A stretch of DNA of 64,000 bases from Pontibacillus chungwhensis (GTDB lineage: Bacteria; Bacillota; Bacilli; Bacillales; BH030062). A program made the position numbers and the translations under genes. Each line of letters opens with the position of its first letter. The first letter of the stretch is position 1. Shown piece after piece: positions 20,724 through 29,093 of this stretch. Below the pieces are notes generated by a model that was given only the letters and a program-made list of their open reading frames with translations, searched no databases and was not told the DNA's origin. The stretch covers positions 620,001-684,000 of the forward strand of contig NZ_CP126446.1 of NCBI RefSeq assembly GCF_030166655.1, in the 5' to 3' direction.

Positions 20724-21851
20724 ATGGACCTTCACGAGTTGAAAGAAGATGTTAAAGCCTATGCGAAAGAAATTGGCATAGATAAGATTAGATTTACAAC
20801 GCCAGATGTCTTTACTGAATTGAAGGAACGCCTTCGTACGCAGCAGAACCTTGGATACCAGTCTGGATTTGAAAAAGGGACTATAGAAGAGCGAACAGAA
20901 CCGAATCGGATCGTGCCTGAAGCCAAATCGATTATTTCAATTGCGCTTGCCTATCCGTCCAAATTGAAAGATGCACCAAGAAGTACAAGAGAAGATCGAC
21001 GAGGGTTATTCTGTCGCGCATCTTGGGGACAGGATTATCATGATGTCCTTCGTGACCGTTTAACCAAACTTGGAGAGTATCTAGAAAGCCGCGTAACAGA
21101 TTTTTATGGACGGTCCATGGTGGATACAGGAGAGCTATCTGACCGTGCTGTTGCGGAGCGAGCGGGTATTGGATTCACCGGTAAGAACACAAACTTAATT
21201 ACAGAAGAGTATGGTTCCTATGTGTACCTCGGCGAACTGTTGACCAACGTTGCATTCCCTCCTGATGAACCTGTCGATGATTCTTGCGGAGACTGCAATA
21301 TTTGTGTGGACGCTTGTCCTACAGGGGCCTTGATTGAGGGAGGGCAGTTAAATGCACAGAAATGCATTGCTTTCTTAACTCAAACAAAAGGTTTTCTGCC
21401 GGATGAATACCGCAGTGTCATTGGTAACCGTTTATACGGGTGTGACACGTGTCAGACGGTTTGTCCAAAGAACAAGAAGAAACACAATTTAATTCACGCA
21501 GAGTTTCAGCCAGATCCTGAGCGAGTGAAGCCGAGTTTGAAGCCGCTGTTGTCCATTTCTAACCGTGAGTTTAAAGAAACCTACGGGCAGATGTCTGGGT
21601 CGTGGCGAGGCAAGAAGCCCATTCAACGGAATGCGATCCTTGCCCTTGCCCATTATAAGGATGAAACGGCTATAGAGGAATTGACGCGTTTAATGAACCA
21701 GGATCCTCGTCCCGTAATTCGAGGAACAGCGGCTTGGGCTTTAGGAAAAATCGGGAACCCTTCTGCATATACTGCTATAACCGAAGCAAAAGGTAAGGAA
21801 ACAGATGAGGAAGTGATTGAAGAAATGGATAAAGGTTTAGCCTTGCTCTAG
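20724..21851 (+). CDS. queG: Epoxyqueuosine reductase QueG
   Basis: A 375-residue cobalamin-dependent iron-sulfur enzyme that reduces epoxyqueuosine in tRNA to queuosine, the last step of Q synthesis. Two 4Fe-4S cluster motifs are visible, CGDCNICVDACP and CDTCQTVCPK, followed by a HEAT-like repeat segment near the C-terminus (RLMNQDPRPVIRGTAAWALG). AAAGGAGGG places the start at ATG 20724, 8 bp downstream, rather than ATG 20718. Its B12 dependence fits with the adenosyltransferase gene in this window, though QueG uses cobalamin rather than strictly adenosylcobalamin. Confidence 0.93.
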   Translation: MDLHELKEDVKAYAKEIGIDKIRFTTPDVFTELKERLRTQQNLGYQSGFEKGTIEERTEPNRIVPEAKSIISIALAYPSKLKDAPRSTREDRRGLFCRASWGQDYHDVLRDRLTKLGEYLESRVTDFYGRSMVDTGELSDRAVAERAGIGFTGKNTNLITEEYGSYVYLGELLTNVAFPPDEPVDDSCGDCNICVDACPTGALIEGGQLNAQKCIAFLTQTKGFLPDEYRSVIGNRLYGCDTCQTVCPKNKKKHNLIHAEFQPDPERVKPSLKPLLSISNREFKETYGQMSGSWRGKKPIQRNAILALAHYKDETAIEELTRLMNQDPRPVIRGTAAWALGKIGNPSAYTAITEAKGKETDEEVIEEMDKGLALL

Positions 21852-21973
21852 TCTTCGACAATTTCTCCTAAAATTAGTCTATCTATTTATGTAAAAATGG
21901 TGGAAAAACACTTTTACAATCCATGAATACCATGTACAATAATAGAAAATCTGTTGTAAAAGAAGGGATAAAC

Positions 21974-22504
21974 ATGACGAAAGGTTCCTTCCTTTATTAC
22001 GATGAAATGGAAAGTCCTATTGGACCTTTAACACTCCTGGCAACGGAAAAAGGTCTTTGCCGAATTGACCATGGTTCGTTGCGAGATGTGGAATCCAAGC
22101 AAACCACGTGGGCCAGAAAATACTTCTTACACATTGAATATGTACACGACCCAGCCCAATTTAAGCAGTTAAAGAAGCAATTAGATGAATACTTTTCAAA
22201 CAAACGAGATCACTTTGAGGTCCAGCTTGATTTGTATGGAACTCCATTTCAGCAAAAAGTATGGAAAGCCTTAGCCGATATTCCTTTCGGCGAAACTCGT
22301 TCCTATAAAGATATTGCTTTAGCGATTCAAGCACCAAAGGCAGTGCGCGCCATAGGTGGAGCGGTTAATAAAAACCCTCTTTCGATTATTCTTCCATGTC
22401 ATCGTGTCATTGGAAGCAATGGAGCACTTGTCGGGTATGCAGGTGGTCTTGAGCGTAAAGAACATTTATTAGATCTAGAACATCAAAAAGCCGTTTCCTC
22501 CTAA
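21974..22504 (+). CDS. ogt: Methylated-DNA--protein-cysteine methyltransferase
   Basis: A 176-residue suicide repair protein that removes O6-methyl groups from guanine. The active-site motif PCHRV places the acceptor at Cys142; the helix-turn-helix region (RSYKDIA) and the Asn hinge (GGAVNKNP) are conserved. ATG 21974 is chosen because AGAAGGGATAAAC lies before it; the upstream frame from 21923 has no ribosome binding site. It is followed by a strong terminator. It separates queG from the amidase gene, which are adjacent in B. subtilis. Confidence 0.93.
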   Translation: MTKGSFLYYDEMESPIGPLTLLATEKGLCRIDHGSLRDVESKQTTWARKYFLHIEYVHDPAQFKQLKKQLDEYFSNKRDHFEVQLDLYGTPFQQKVWKALADIPFGETRSYKDIALAIQAPKAVRAIGGAVNKNPLSIILPCHRVIGSNGALVGYAGGLERKEHLLDLEHQKAVSS

Positions 22505-22526
22505 TGGGGGGAAACGGCTTTTTTTA
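22488..22526 (+). terminator. Terminator of ogt
   Basis: AAGCCGTTTCC and GGAAACGGCTT form an 11-bp stem followed by TTTTTT; the ogt stop codon is within the hairpin. Confidence 0.88.
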
Positions 22527-22530
22527 TATC

Positions 22531-22574
22531 GCGTGCCAGACACCCTTTATCGGAGTGAAGGGTGTCTGGCACGC
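22531..22574. repeat. REP-like dispersed repeat, copy 2 (perfect hairpin)
   Basis: GCGTGCCAGACACCCTT (22531-22547) and AAGGGTGTCTGGCACGC (22558-22574) are a perfect 17-bp inverted repeat around a 10-base centre. It lies between the ogt terminator and the end of the GntR gene, where it could also act as a transcription barrier. Confidence 0.8.
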
Positions 22575-22609
22575 AAAGGGAAGTGAATCAGGTTCTTTGT
22601 TTGCTGCTG

Positions 22610-23320
22610 TTAGGGTCTGGATGCGCGTAGAGTGAACTTGTACTCGTCGCTTTTGAAGTAGATGTCGCTGTATTCAAATACCGTTCCATCGTAGAAAACA
22701 CTGTGAAGTTGAATTTTCAAGATAGGGGTGGTCGCATCAAGGCGTAAAGAAGTGGCAACTTCCTGATCTGGCAGAATCGGGATGACCTCTTGGAAGCTTT
22801 CTTTTATTTTCATCCCTCGAATCTGCTCAATATAGTCGTATTTAGACCCGCTCATAATTTGATAGGAAAGGTCAGGGAACATGTTGACTGGAAGGTAGGT
22901 GTCTTCTAATACATAAGGTGTATCATCTACCAGACGCTGTCGCCTGATATAAAAGACCTTTTCCCCTTCTGATAATTGTAGAACCTCCCTTACCTTCTCG
23001 CTAGGTTCGATCATTTGAAAGTTTAAAACGTGATTAATAGGTTCTTTATTTAAACGTCTCATTTCTTCCGTAAAGCTTTGTAATTCAAAAATATTATGTT
23101 CAATTTTCTTCTCATTTACATAAGTGCCGCTGCCTTGCACGCGTTTTAATAAATCTTCTTCCACCAGACATTTAATCGCCTGCCTGATGGTAACGCGTGA
23201 AGCAGAAAATTGTTCAGAAAGGTGCTTCTCCGTAGGAATCGCTTCGCCTTCCCTCCAGTTTCCTGATTCTATTTCTTCTCTGATTTTGTGTGCAATTTGT
23301 CTATATAAAGGGGCTGCCAT
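22610..23320 (-). CDS. GntR/HutC-family transcriptional regulator with UTRA domain
   Basis: A 236-residue regulator. An N-terminal winged helix covers about residues 5-70 (PLYRQIAHKIREEIESG, then SRVTIRQAI). The C-terminal UTRA ligand-binding domain (about 95-235) ends with SDIYFKSDEYKFTLRA. GGAGGAATCACG precedes its ATG. It is divergent from the phospho-glucosidase/PTS genes, so it is their likely local repressor responding to a phosphorylated sugar. This differs from the RpiR-type MalR that controls the B. subtilis maltose PTS genes. Confidence 0.85.
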   Translation of the reverse strand: MAAPLYRQIAHKIREEIESGNWREGEAIPTEKHLSEQFSASRVTIRQAIKCLVEEDLLKRVQGSGTYVNEKKIEHNIFELQSFTEEMRRLNKEPINHVLNFQMIEPSEKVREVLQLSEGEKVFYIRRQRLVDDTPYVLEDTYLPVNMFPDLSYQIMSGSKYDYIEQIRGMKIKESFQEVIPILPDQEVATSLRLDATTPILKIQLHSVFYDGTVFEYSDIYFKSDEYKFTLRASRP

Positions 23321-23385
23321 CGTGATTCCTCCAGTTCTTCTATAAAACCATTATAACGGAAAAAGATAAAAATTTCGACAAAAGA

Positions 23386-23449
23386 TGTTGACGCTTTCAA
23401 AAATGTGTATTATATTCATATTAAGTTATTTTTAATACAAATATAATAC
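23386..23449 (+). promoter_or_regulatory. Promoter, cre-like site and operator palindromes of the alpha-glucoside operon
   Basis: TTGACG (23388-23393), 17 bp, TATATT (23411-23416). TGTTGACGCTTTCA (23386-23399) resembles a CcpA cre site and overlaps the -35. GTATTATATT (23407-23416) and AATATAATAC (23440-23449) are a perfect 10-bp inverted repeat covering the -10, with an inner TATTAA/TTAATA pair (23419-23437). The latter are candidate GntR-regulator operators. Confidence 0.65.
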
Positions 23450-23469
23450 CTTTCTTGGAGGTTATAACG

Positions 23470-24822
23470 ATGAAAAAACAAAATCTAGTCGTCGTAGGTG
23501 GCGGAAGCACGTATACAATCGGAATGATTATGAGTTTAATCGCTGAAAAAGAACAGTTTCCTTTGAAAACGATTACGTTTTACGATACAGATGGAGCAAG
23601 GCAAGAACAGATTGCAAAAGCGACTGAAATTATATTACGCGAAAAATATCCAGAACTAGAGTCGTTCTCCTATACAACGGATAAAGAAGAAGCCTTAAAG
23701 GGCGCTGACTTTGTCTTTGTTCAAATTCGTACTGGTGGACTGCAAATGAGAGAGAAAGATGAACAGATTCCTCTTCGGTACAATGCCGTTGGACAAGAAA
23801 CATGCGGGCCAGGGGGCATGGCTTATGGATTGCGTTCCATTGGGGATATGATTGATCTCGTGAAAGATATCCGTCACTATGCTCCGGATGCTTGGATTCT
23901 GAACTATACAAACCCTGCTGCCATTGTCGCAGAAGCCCTTAAACGAGAATTTCCAAACGATAAGAAGTTATTAAATATTTGTGATATGCCGGCAGCCATT
24001 ATGGTGAGTTACGCTGGGATTCTAGGAAAAGATGTATTTGATCTTGTGCCAGAATACTTCGGGTTAAACCACTTTGGCTGGTTTACAGGAATCTATGATA
24101 AAGACGGTAATGATCATACTCAAACCATCAAGCGTGCGATTACTGAAGATGGATTTATCCCAGAAGACGCTGAGATTGCCAATGACCCTTCTTGGATTAA
24201 GACATTTAAACAGGTAGAGCGTATGGTTAACGATTTCCCTGATTATCTTCCAAATACGTATCTTCAGTACTACTTATACCCAACTGAAATGGTAGAGAAA
24301 GAAGATCCGGAGAATACGAGAGCTCGTCAGGTTATTAACGGACGCCAAGAACGCGTACACGCTTTAGCGGATCAGATTGTGGCAGATGGAACGACTGCGA
24401 ATGTGGAATTAGAAGTTGATATCCACGGTCGATACATGATCCGTGTAGCGGCTTCAATGGCATATAATAACGGAGATATTTTCATCGTCATGGTTGAGAA
24501 CAACGGAACCATTGCGAATCTTCCGGATGACGCTATGGTAGAGGTGCCGGCTATGATGACGAACCGTGGCCCGAAACCGTTTGCTGTTGGACACATCCCG
24601 ACGTTCTACAAAGGTCTAATCGAAGGTCAGCTTGCTTATGAACAGCTCGTTGTGGATGCGTACTTTGAGAATAGTTATGAAAAAGCGTTACAGGCGCTGA
24701 CATTAAACCGGACAGTAGTAGATGCACCGGTAGCAAGACAGATTTTAGATGATCTGATTGATGCGAATAAAGCGTATTGGCCAGAACTTCATAAACGTAA
24801 GCAAGAAGCGGTCGTGCAGTAA
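23470..24822 (+). CDS. 6-phospho-alpha-glucosidase, glycoside hydrolase family 4
   Basis: A 450-residue NAD- and metal-dependent hydrolase that should split phosphorylated alpha-glucosides (such as maltose 6'-phosphate) delivered by the PTS. The N-terminal VVVGGGSTYT is the NAD-binding motif; QETCGPGGMAYGLRS, the metal-site cysteine in NICDMP and the histidine in GLNHFGW are GH4 landmarks shared with B. subtilis GlvA/MalA. The start is ATG 23470 after TTGGAGG, not the TTG at 23455, which is within the ribosome binding site. It is followed by its PTS gene after about 80 bp. Confidence 0.88.
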   Translation: MKKQNLVVVGGGSTYTIGMIMSLIAEKEQFPLKTITFYDTDGARQEQIAKATEIILREKYPELESFSYTTDKEEALKGADFVFVQIRTGGLQMREKDEQIPLRYNAVGQETCGPGGMAYGLRSIGDMIDLVKDIRHYAPDAWILNYTNPAAIVAEALKREFPNDKKLLNICDMPAAIMVSYAGILGKDVFDLVPEYFGLNHFGWFTGIYDKDGNDHTQTIKRAITEDGFIPEDAEIANDPSWIKTFKQVERMVNDFPDYLPNTYLQYYLYPTEMVEKEDPENTRARQVINGRQERVHALADQIVADGTTANVELEVDIHGRYMIRVAASMAYNNGDIFIVMVENNGTIANLPDDAMVEVPAMMTNRGPKPFAVGHIPTFYKGLIEGQLAYEQLVVDAYFENSYEKALQALTLNRTVVDAPVARQILDDLIDANKAYWPELHKRKQEAVVQ

Positions 24823-24903
24823 GGAACGGACCCGGACCACACCCCGGGTCTTCTCTTATTCCAACAAGGAAAGCGTTTTCGTTAAAAAAGGGGGATCGGA
24901 ATC

Positions 24904-26475
24904 GTGAAAAAATATTTTGGATCGTTACAGAAATTCGGGAAATCATTGATGGTTCCTGTTGCGCTTCTACCGGCAGCAGGTATCTTGTTAGGGTTTGGGG
25001 CGGCACTTACAGGTCCTTTAGCAGATACGGTGACGTTTTTACAAAATGATGTTGTGCAATTCATCGGCGAAGGGATGTCTGATATTGGGATTAGTATCTT
25101 TAATAATCTGGCTGTGATCTTTGCCATTGGAGTCGCGATAGGGCTGACGGGAGGGTCAGGCATTGCGGCACTAGCAGCGCTTCTTGGTTATGTAATTATG
25201 AATAAAACCATTTCCTTCGCCCTTGGTATTACAGCTGAACAGGTCGCTGAAAACGGGGAGTATGGAATGGCGCTTGGGATCCCGACGCTCGAGACAGGGG
25301 TGCTCGGGGGAATTGTTGTAGGCCTTCTAGCCGTTTGGGTATACAACAAGTTCCACGAATTTGATCCACCTGAAGTACTCGGATTCTTTGCAGGGGATCG
25401 ATCGGTTGGGATTGCTATGGTATTTACATCAATCTTCTTGGCAATGGCAATGATGGTTGTATGGCCACCCATTCAAGGTGGTATTAATGCCGTTGCCAAT
25501 GTGATCGCTAACGGAGCAACGAATCCTTTGTATATTGGTTTATACGGATTTCTTGAACGTGCTTTAATTCCTACTGGTCTTCACCATATTTGGTATGCGC
25601 CGTTTTTATGGACATCCCTTGGTGGAACGACAGAGGTTGCCGGACAAATGGTTTCTGGTGACCAATATATCTTCTTAGCTCAAATTGCTGAAGGTGTAGA
25701 GGTTACAGCTGGTCGCTTTATGGCCGGTAAGTTTCCAGTTATTATGTTCGGATTATTAGGTGCGGCACTTGCGATGTATCGTCAGGCAGACAAAGACAAT
25801 CGTCCGGTTGTGAAAGGGATGCTGATTGCGGCTGCCGGTACAGCGTTCTTAACAGGAATTACGGAGCCTATTGAATTTACCTTCTTATTCGTAGCTCCAC
25901 TTCTATTTTTATTCCATGCTTTTCTAGCAGGTGTATCATACGCTGTTACGTACATGCTCGACGTTCACTTAGGATGGGCCGGGGGCTCTGGATTCATTGA
26001 TTATGTTCTTGTGAACGCGATACCAGGGACAGAAAATTGGTGGATGAACATGGTTCTTGGTGCTGTATTCTTCGTGATTTACTTCTTCTCATTCTCTTTC
26101 GCCATTAAGAAATGGAACCTTGCCACACCAGGGCGTGGTGGACAAGAGAATAAGCTTTATACTAGGGCAGATTATAATGAGAAGAAAGGCGATGACAAAG
26201 GCGGTAAGAAAGAAAAAGGAAGCGCCAATAAAGAAACCGCTTTAGCTATCATGCAAGCTCTTGGAGGTCAGGAGAATTTAAAACACATCGATGCGTGCTT
26301 TACTCGCCTGCGTGTGGAAGTCAGTGATCGTGAGAAAATTGACGAAGATCATTTGAAAGCTTTAGGAGCAGCCGGGGTTGTAAAGGTAGACCACAACATT
26401 CAAGCTATATTTGGCGGACGTTCAGATTTATACAAAAACGAAATTAACCGAATCATAAAACAAGAAACAGCCTAA
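24904..26475 (+). CDS. PTS transporter subunit IICB, alpha-glucoside/maltose type
   Basis: A 523-residue membrane protein of the glucose superfamily. The N-terminal IIC domain has about ten hydrophobic helices and the GITEPIEFTFLF motif; a charged linker rich in K, G and D is followed by the IIB domain, with the phosphorylation site Cys465 in DACFTRLR. No IIA domain is fused, so a IIA from elsewhere (for example glucose IIA) must serve. GTG 24904 or the immediately following codon is used, with GGGGGATCGGAATC upstream. It imports and phosphorylates the sugar hydrolysed by the preceding enzyme. Confidence 0.87.
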   Translation: MKKYFGSLQKFGKSLMVPVALLPAAGILLGFGAALTGPLADTVTFLQNDVVQFIGEGMSDIGISIFNNLAVIFAIGVAIGLTGGSGIAALAALLGYVIMNKTISFALGITAEQVAENGEYGMALGIPTLETGVLGGIVVGLLAVWVYNKFHEFDPPEVLGFFAGDRSVGIAMVFTSIFLAMAMMVVWPPIQGGINAVANVIANGATNPLYIGLYGFLERALIPTGLHHIWYAPFLWTSLGGTTEVAGQMVSGDQYIFLAQIAEGVEVTAGRFMAGKFPVIMFGLLGAALAMYRQADKDNRPVVKGMLIAAAGTAFLTGITEPIEFTFLFVAPLLFLFHAFLAGVSYAVTYMLDVHLGWAGGSGFIDYVLVNAIPGTENWWMNMVLGAVFFVIYFFSFSFAIKKWNLATPGRGGQENKLYTRADYNEKKGDDKGGKKEKGSANKETALAIMQALGGQENLKHIDACFTRLRVEVSDREKIDEDHLKALGAAGVVKVDHNIQAIFGGRSDLYKNEINRIIKQETA

Positions 26476-26478
26476 ATA

Positions 26479-26524
26479 AAAAAAGCAGGGACCTTTACTT
26501 AACGTAAAACGTCTCTGCTTTTTT
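26479..26524 (+). terminator. Terminator of the PTS operon
   Basis: AAAAAAGCAGGGAC pairs with GTCTCTGCTTTTTT with one mismatch, ending in a six-T run, a few bases after the stop codon. Confidence 0.82.
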
Positions 26525-26593
26525 GCGTTAAAGCACGAATACGTGTCTGACACGCGTTCGTGCTTTAACGCATGGCAGGGTGTCTGGCACGCG
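26525..26593. repeat. REP-like dispersed repeat, copy 3 (47-bp palindrome plus half copy)
   Basis: GCGTTAAAGCACGAA (26525-26539) and TTCGTGCTTTAACGC (26557-26571) are a perfect 15-bp inverted repeat around CGTGTCTGACACG; a further half copy GGGTGTCTGGCACGCG (26578-26593) follows. It shares GCGTTAAAG with copy 1 and GTGTCTGGCACGC with copy 2. Confidence 0.8.
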
Positions 26594-26683
26594 TCAGTAT
26601 GGTAATGCGGTGAAGGGGGCGTCTGTGTGGTTTAGGGATGATTTGGGGTGGTGTTTCATAAAGTGGTAGAAAGGAGGGGAGCC

Positions 26684-27562
26684 ATGGGGATTCAGGAGAG
26701 ATTAAAGGATTACTGGGAGCGGTGTTTGAAAGGTGAAGGGCTGGAGAGGCGGACGCCTTCGTGGGTTTTACTGAAGATGCAATGTCATGAGAAGCGGGGA
26801 GCCAGAGTTGTACGTGTTACAGCGGAGGGGGCGCCTTATCGGTCATTAAGGCTGAATAATGGTGAACAACAGATCGATTACGCGCTCTATGTAACTTTTT
26901 TTATTCAACAAGGGGATCACTATTATATAGAAGAAGAGCAGCGGGATCATCGTGCTATATTTAAAGGGAATGAACTTCTTAAAGATGAAGCCTTACCTGT
27001 TCCAAAGGAGGAAGCCCCGCCCCGTGAAGCTCTTACTTTAATTAATGAAGAAGGCACGCTGTGGCGAGAAGATACGAGAAGCACATACGACCGGCAAAAA
27101 GCGGTTCAGTATGCAAACCTTTGGTGGAATACGCATAATCCTGCTTATCGACACTTCACAGATGATTGCACGAATTTTATCTCACAATGTCTGAAAGCCG
27201 GAGGAGCCCCAATGTGGGGATCGCCGCACAGGGGAAAGGGATGGTGGTACAACTATAAAGTATGGAGCTATAGCTGGACAGTAGCGAATGCGATGCGGTG
27301 GTACTTGAGCGGGGCTAAACAAGGAGTAAAGGGGAGAGAGGTAGAAAGAGCGAGTGACCTGATCTTAGGAGATATTATTTGCTATGATTTTGAAGGAGAC
27401 GGAAGGTGGAATCATACCACGATTGTTGTAGGGAAAGATGCCTTTGGGGAGCCTCTTGTGAACGCTCATACGTCTAATAGTTATCACCGGTATTGGGATT
27501 ATGAAGATTCAACGGCTTATACTCCTAATATTCAGTATAAGTTTTTCAGGATAGGAGAGTAG
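26684..27562 (+). CDS. Amidase-domain (Amidase_6, YhbB-like) protein
   Basis: A 292-residue protein with a C-terminal Amidase_6 domain (about 140-290). The cysteine of DCTNFISQCLKAGG and the histidine of WNHTTIVVG form the probable catalytic pair of a papain-like fold. The N-terminal half is a short uncharacterised domain. No signal peptide is visible, unusual for a wall-active enzyme, so the substrate is open. AAGGAGGGGAGCC fixes ATG 26684. The order queG, this gene, trmL matches yhbA-yhbB-cspR of B. subtilis, apart from ogt and the sugar operon inserted between. Confidence 0.8.
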   Translation: MGIQERLKDYWERCLKGEGLERRTPSWVLLKMQCHEKRGARVVRVTAEGAPYRSLRLNNGEQQIDYALYVTFFIQQGDHYYIEEEQRDHRAIFKGNELLKDEALPVPKEEAPPREALTLINEEGTLWREDTRSTYDRQKAVQYANLWWNTHNPAYRHFTDDCTNFISQCLKAGGAPMWGSPHRGKGWWYNYKVWSYSWTVANAMRWYLSGAKQGVKGREVERASDLILGDIICYDFEGDGRWNHTTIVVGKDAFGEPLVNAHTSNSYHRYWDYEDSTAYTPNIQYKFFRIGE

Positions 27563-27610
27563 AAAATATGATATAATACGGTAGTTATTACATGTTAGAG
27601 GTGACTGAAA

Positions 27611-28084
27611 ATGGCTCTTCATATCGTATTATATCAACCAGAAATCCCAGCCAATACGGGTAATATCGCAAGAACATGCCTGGCTACGGATACGGTATTG
27701 CACTTAGTTCGTCCGCTTGGTTTCTCAACAGATGATAAAATGCTTCGTCGGTCTGGCCTTGATTATTGGCACGATGTCGATGTTCGTTATCATGATTCGA
27801 TTGAGGAATTGTATGAAGCGCATCCGGACGGCAGTTTCTATTATATAGAGAACTTTGGTACAAAGTATTGGACGGATTATGATTACAGTAACCCTGAAGA
27901 AGAATTGTTCTTTGTCTTCGGACGGGAAACAGATGGGATTCCGAAATCTTTGCTTGAAGGGAAAGAAGACCGCTGTTTACGTATTCATATGTCGGATAAA
28001 GTTCGGTCTTTAAACTTATCCAATACGGCTGCCATTCTTGTGTACGAAGTGTTACGCCAGCAAGGATTTCCTGGTTTAAACTAA
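27611..28084 (+). CDS. trmL: tRNA (cytidine(34)-2'-O)-methyltransferase TrmL
   Basis: A 157-residue SPOUT-class methyltransferase that 2'-O-methylates the wobble base of tRNA-Leu isoacceptors using S-adenosylmethionine. The N-terminal LYQPEIPANTGNIARTC and C-terminal MSDKVRSLNLSNTAAILVYE motifs, which form the knot, are diagnostic. Length is normal. GAGGTGACTGAAA precedes ATG 27611. It is called CspR in B. subtilis. A strong terminator follows. Confidence 0.94.
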   Translation: MALHIVLYQPEIPANTGNIARTCLATDTVLHLVRPLGFSTDDKMLRRSGLDYWHDVDVRYHDSIEELYEAHPDGSFYYIENFGTKYWTDYDYSNPEEELFFVFGRETDGIPKSLLEGKEDRCLRIHMSDKVRSLNLSNTAAILVYEVLRQQGFPGLN

Positions 28085-28087
28085 AAA

Positions 28088-28128
28088 AAGAAGCCGATCG
28101 CCCCGTAACGAGGCGATCGGCTTTTTTA
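28088..28128 (+). terminator. Terminator of trmL
   Basis: AAGCCGATCGCC and GGCGATCGGCTT form a perfect 12-bp stem followed by TTTTTT. Confidence 0.92.
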
Positions 28129-28145
28129 TGGATGCAAAGAAATGT

Positions 28146-28346
28146 CTAGCTCTTAAACGTGTAACGCTCCTGCCATGTGTTGTGCTTGCGGTGCTTTAGA
28201 TAATCTGATCCCACCCAGGTGATATACACGAATGGTAATAATAGATTTAAAAGGCCACCTTCACCTGTAATTAAGTAATGGACGAAGTAGTAGATCAGCG
28301 CTGCTGTAAAGAGAAGTTTGATATAGAATACATGAATATTTTTCAC
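28146..28346 (-). CDS. Small membrane protein, two hydrophobic segments
   Basis: 66 residues starting at GTG (minus strand), with AAGGAGG nine bases upstream. Two hydrophobic helices (about residues 8-27 and 31-50) are separated by a short GEGG turn, and the tail is basic (LKHRKHNTWQERYTF). I do not recognise a family. It begins just after the terminator of the 25-residue gene, so it either has its own promoter or depends on readthrough. Confidence 0.6.
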   Translation of the reverse strand: MKNIHVFYIKLLFTAALIYYFVHYLITGEGGLLNLLLPFVYITWVGSDYLKHRKHNTWQERYTFKS

Positions 28347-28368
28347 CGTACAACGCCTCCTTCATTGT

Positions 28369-28402
28369 AAAAAAACCAGCATCTCTAGAGATGCTGGTTT
28401 TA
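28369..28402 (-). terminator. Terminator after the 25-residue gene
   Basis: AAAACCAGCATCTC and GAGATGCTGGTTTT form a perfect long stem. On the minus strand it lies just past the small gene ending at 28412 and is followed by T residues. Confidence 0.82.
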
Positions 28403-28411
28403 TGTAGTGGC

Positions 28412-28489
28412 TTATTTTGTATCGTAACCTGCTGAGAAGATCGAAATAACAAAAGTCACAATAACCCCAAGAACTAGCATTAATTTCAT
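28412..28489 (-). CDS. 25-residue single-helix membrane peptide
   Basis: MKLMLVLGVIVTFVISIFSA followed by GYDTK. GGGGGC lies 7-12 bp before the ATG, a good promoter (28537-28565) lies 50-75 bp upstream and a strong terminator follows directly, so this is a complete transcription unit despite its size. One helix fills nearly the whole peptide. Function is unknown; it may be a regulatory small membrane protein. A type I toxin is possible, but I see no antisense promoter to support it. Confidence 0.6.
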   Translation of the reverse strand: MKLMLVLGVIVTFVISIFSAGYDTK

Positions 28490-28536
28490 GTCTTATGCCC
28501 CCTTAGTCTAGAACGTCATAATGTTCGCTAATGTTT

Positions 28537-28565
28537 ATTATACCCAATTTGGACAAAAGTGTGAA
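28537..28565 (-). promoter_or_regulatory. Promoter of the 25-residue gene
   Basis: On the minus strand TTCACA (28565-28560), 17-bp spacer, TATAAT (28542-28537). Confidence 0.65.
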
Positions 28566-28612
28566 CATAGAATAGGTTTTTTCTAGGGAGAAATGTGAAC
28601 GTTTTATTTTCC

Positions 28613-28951
28613 TTAATCCGTATTGATTCTTTGGGCTGTGACTTTCATATCGTGTTTACTGTTCTTAGATTGTAGCGTTAACGTCTCCGTTGTTACAGAA
28701 TAGGCCCACATTAATTTCCCACTATCTGCTGCAATTCTCATATACTGATCTTCGATGAGTTCATATTCCGAAGTCCAGCCGTTAAGGGTGACAACTCCAT
28801 CTTCTTTTAAAACAAGGCGATCTCCGGAGTGGAAGGAGCCACCTTCTTCTAAGATGACCCATGTTCCTTTTAACGAAGGCGGCTTTTCTTGGCAACCTGC
28901 TAACACCATCATAAAAACAATCACGAGCCCTATACCTAATCGGTTGTTCAT
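28613..28951 (-). CDS. Small lipoprotein of unknown function
   Basis: 112 residues. The N-terminal signal MNNRLGIGLVIVFMMVLAGC ends in a clear lipobox (LAGC), so the protein is membrane-anchored outside the cell. The rest, GTWVILEEGG...DGVVTLNGW...LMWAYSVTTETLTL, has the alternating pattern of a small beta-barrel, like other lipocalin-type Bacillus lipoproteins. No relative is named. Divergent from the SMR-MarR operon. Confidence 0.7.
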   Translation of the reverse strand: MNNRLGIGLVIVFMMVLAGCQEKPPSLKGTWVILEEGGSFHSGDRLVLKEDGVVTLNGWTSEYELIEDQYMRIAADSGKLMWAYSVTTETLTLQSKNSKHDMKVTAQRINTD

Positions 28952-29015
28952 CCGGCCTCAGCTCCTTAATGATCTATATGCACCTGAAGTTGAAGGCATG
29001 TTCTAAATAAGTAAA

Positions 29016-29074
29016 TTGACAACGGTATAGAGAACCGTGTATAATTTAATTTAGTTAAGTTAACTAAATTAAAT
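29016..29074 (+). promoter_or_regulatory. SMR-marR promoter and 31-bp palindromic operator
   Basis: TTGACA (29016-29021), 18 bp, TATAAT (29040-29045). 29044-29074 is a perfect palindrome: ATTTAATTTAGTTAA, centre G, TTAACTAAATTAAAT. It overlaps the -10 and start site, the usual place for a MarR operator. A shorter ACGGT/ACCGT pair lies in the spacer. Confidence 0.8.
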
Positions 29075-29093
29075 GGTAAAGGGGTGGGTGTAC

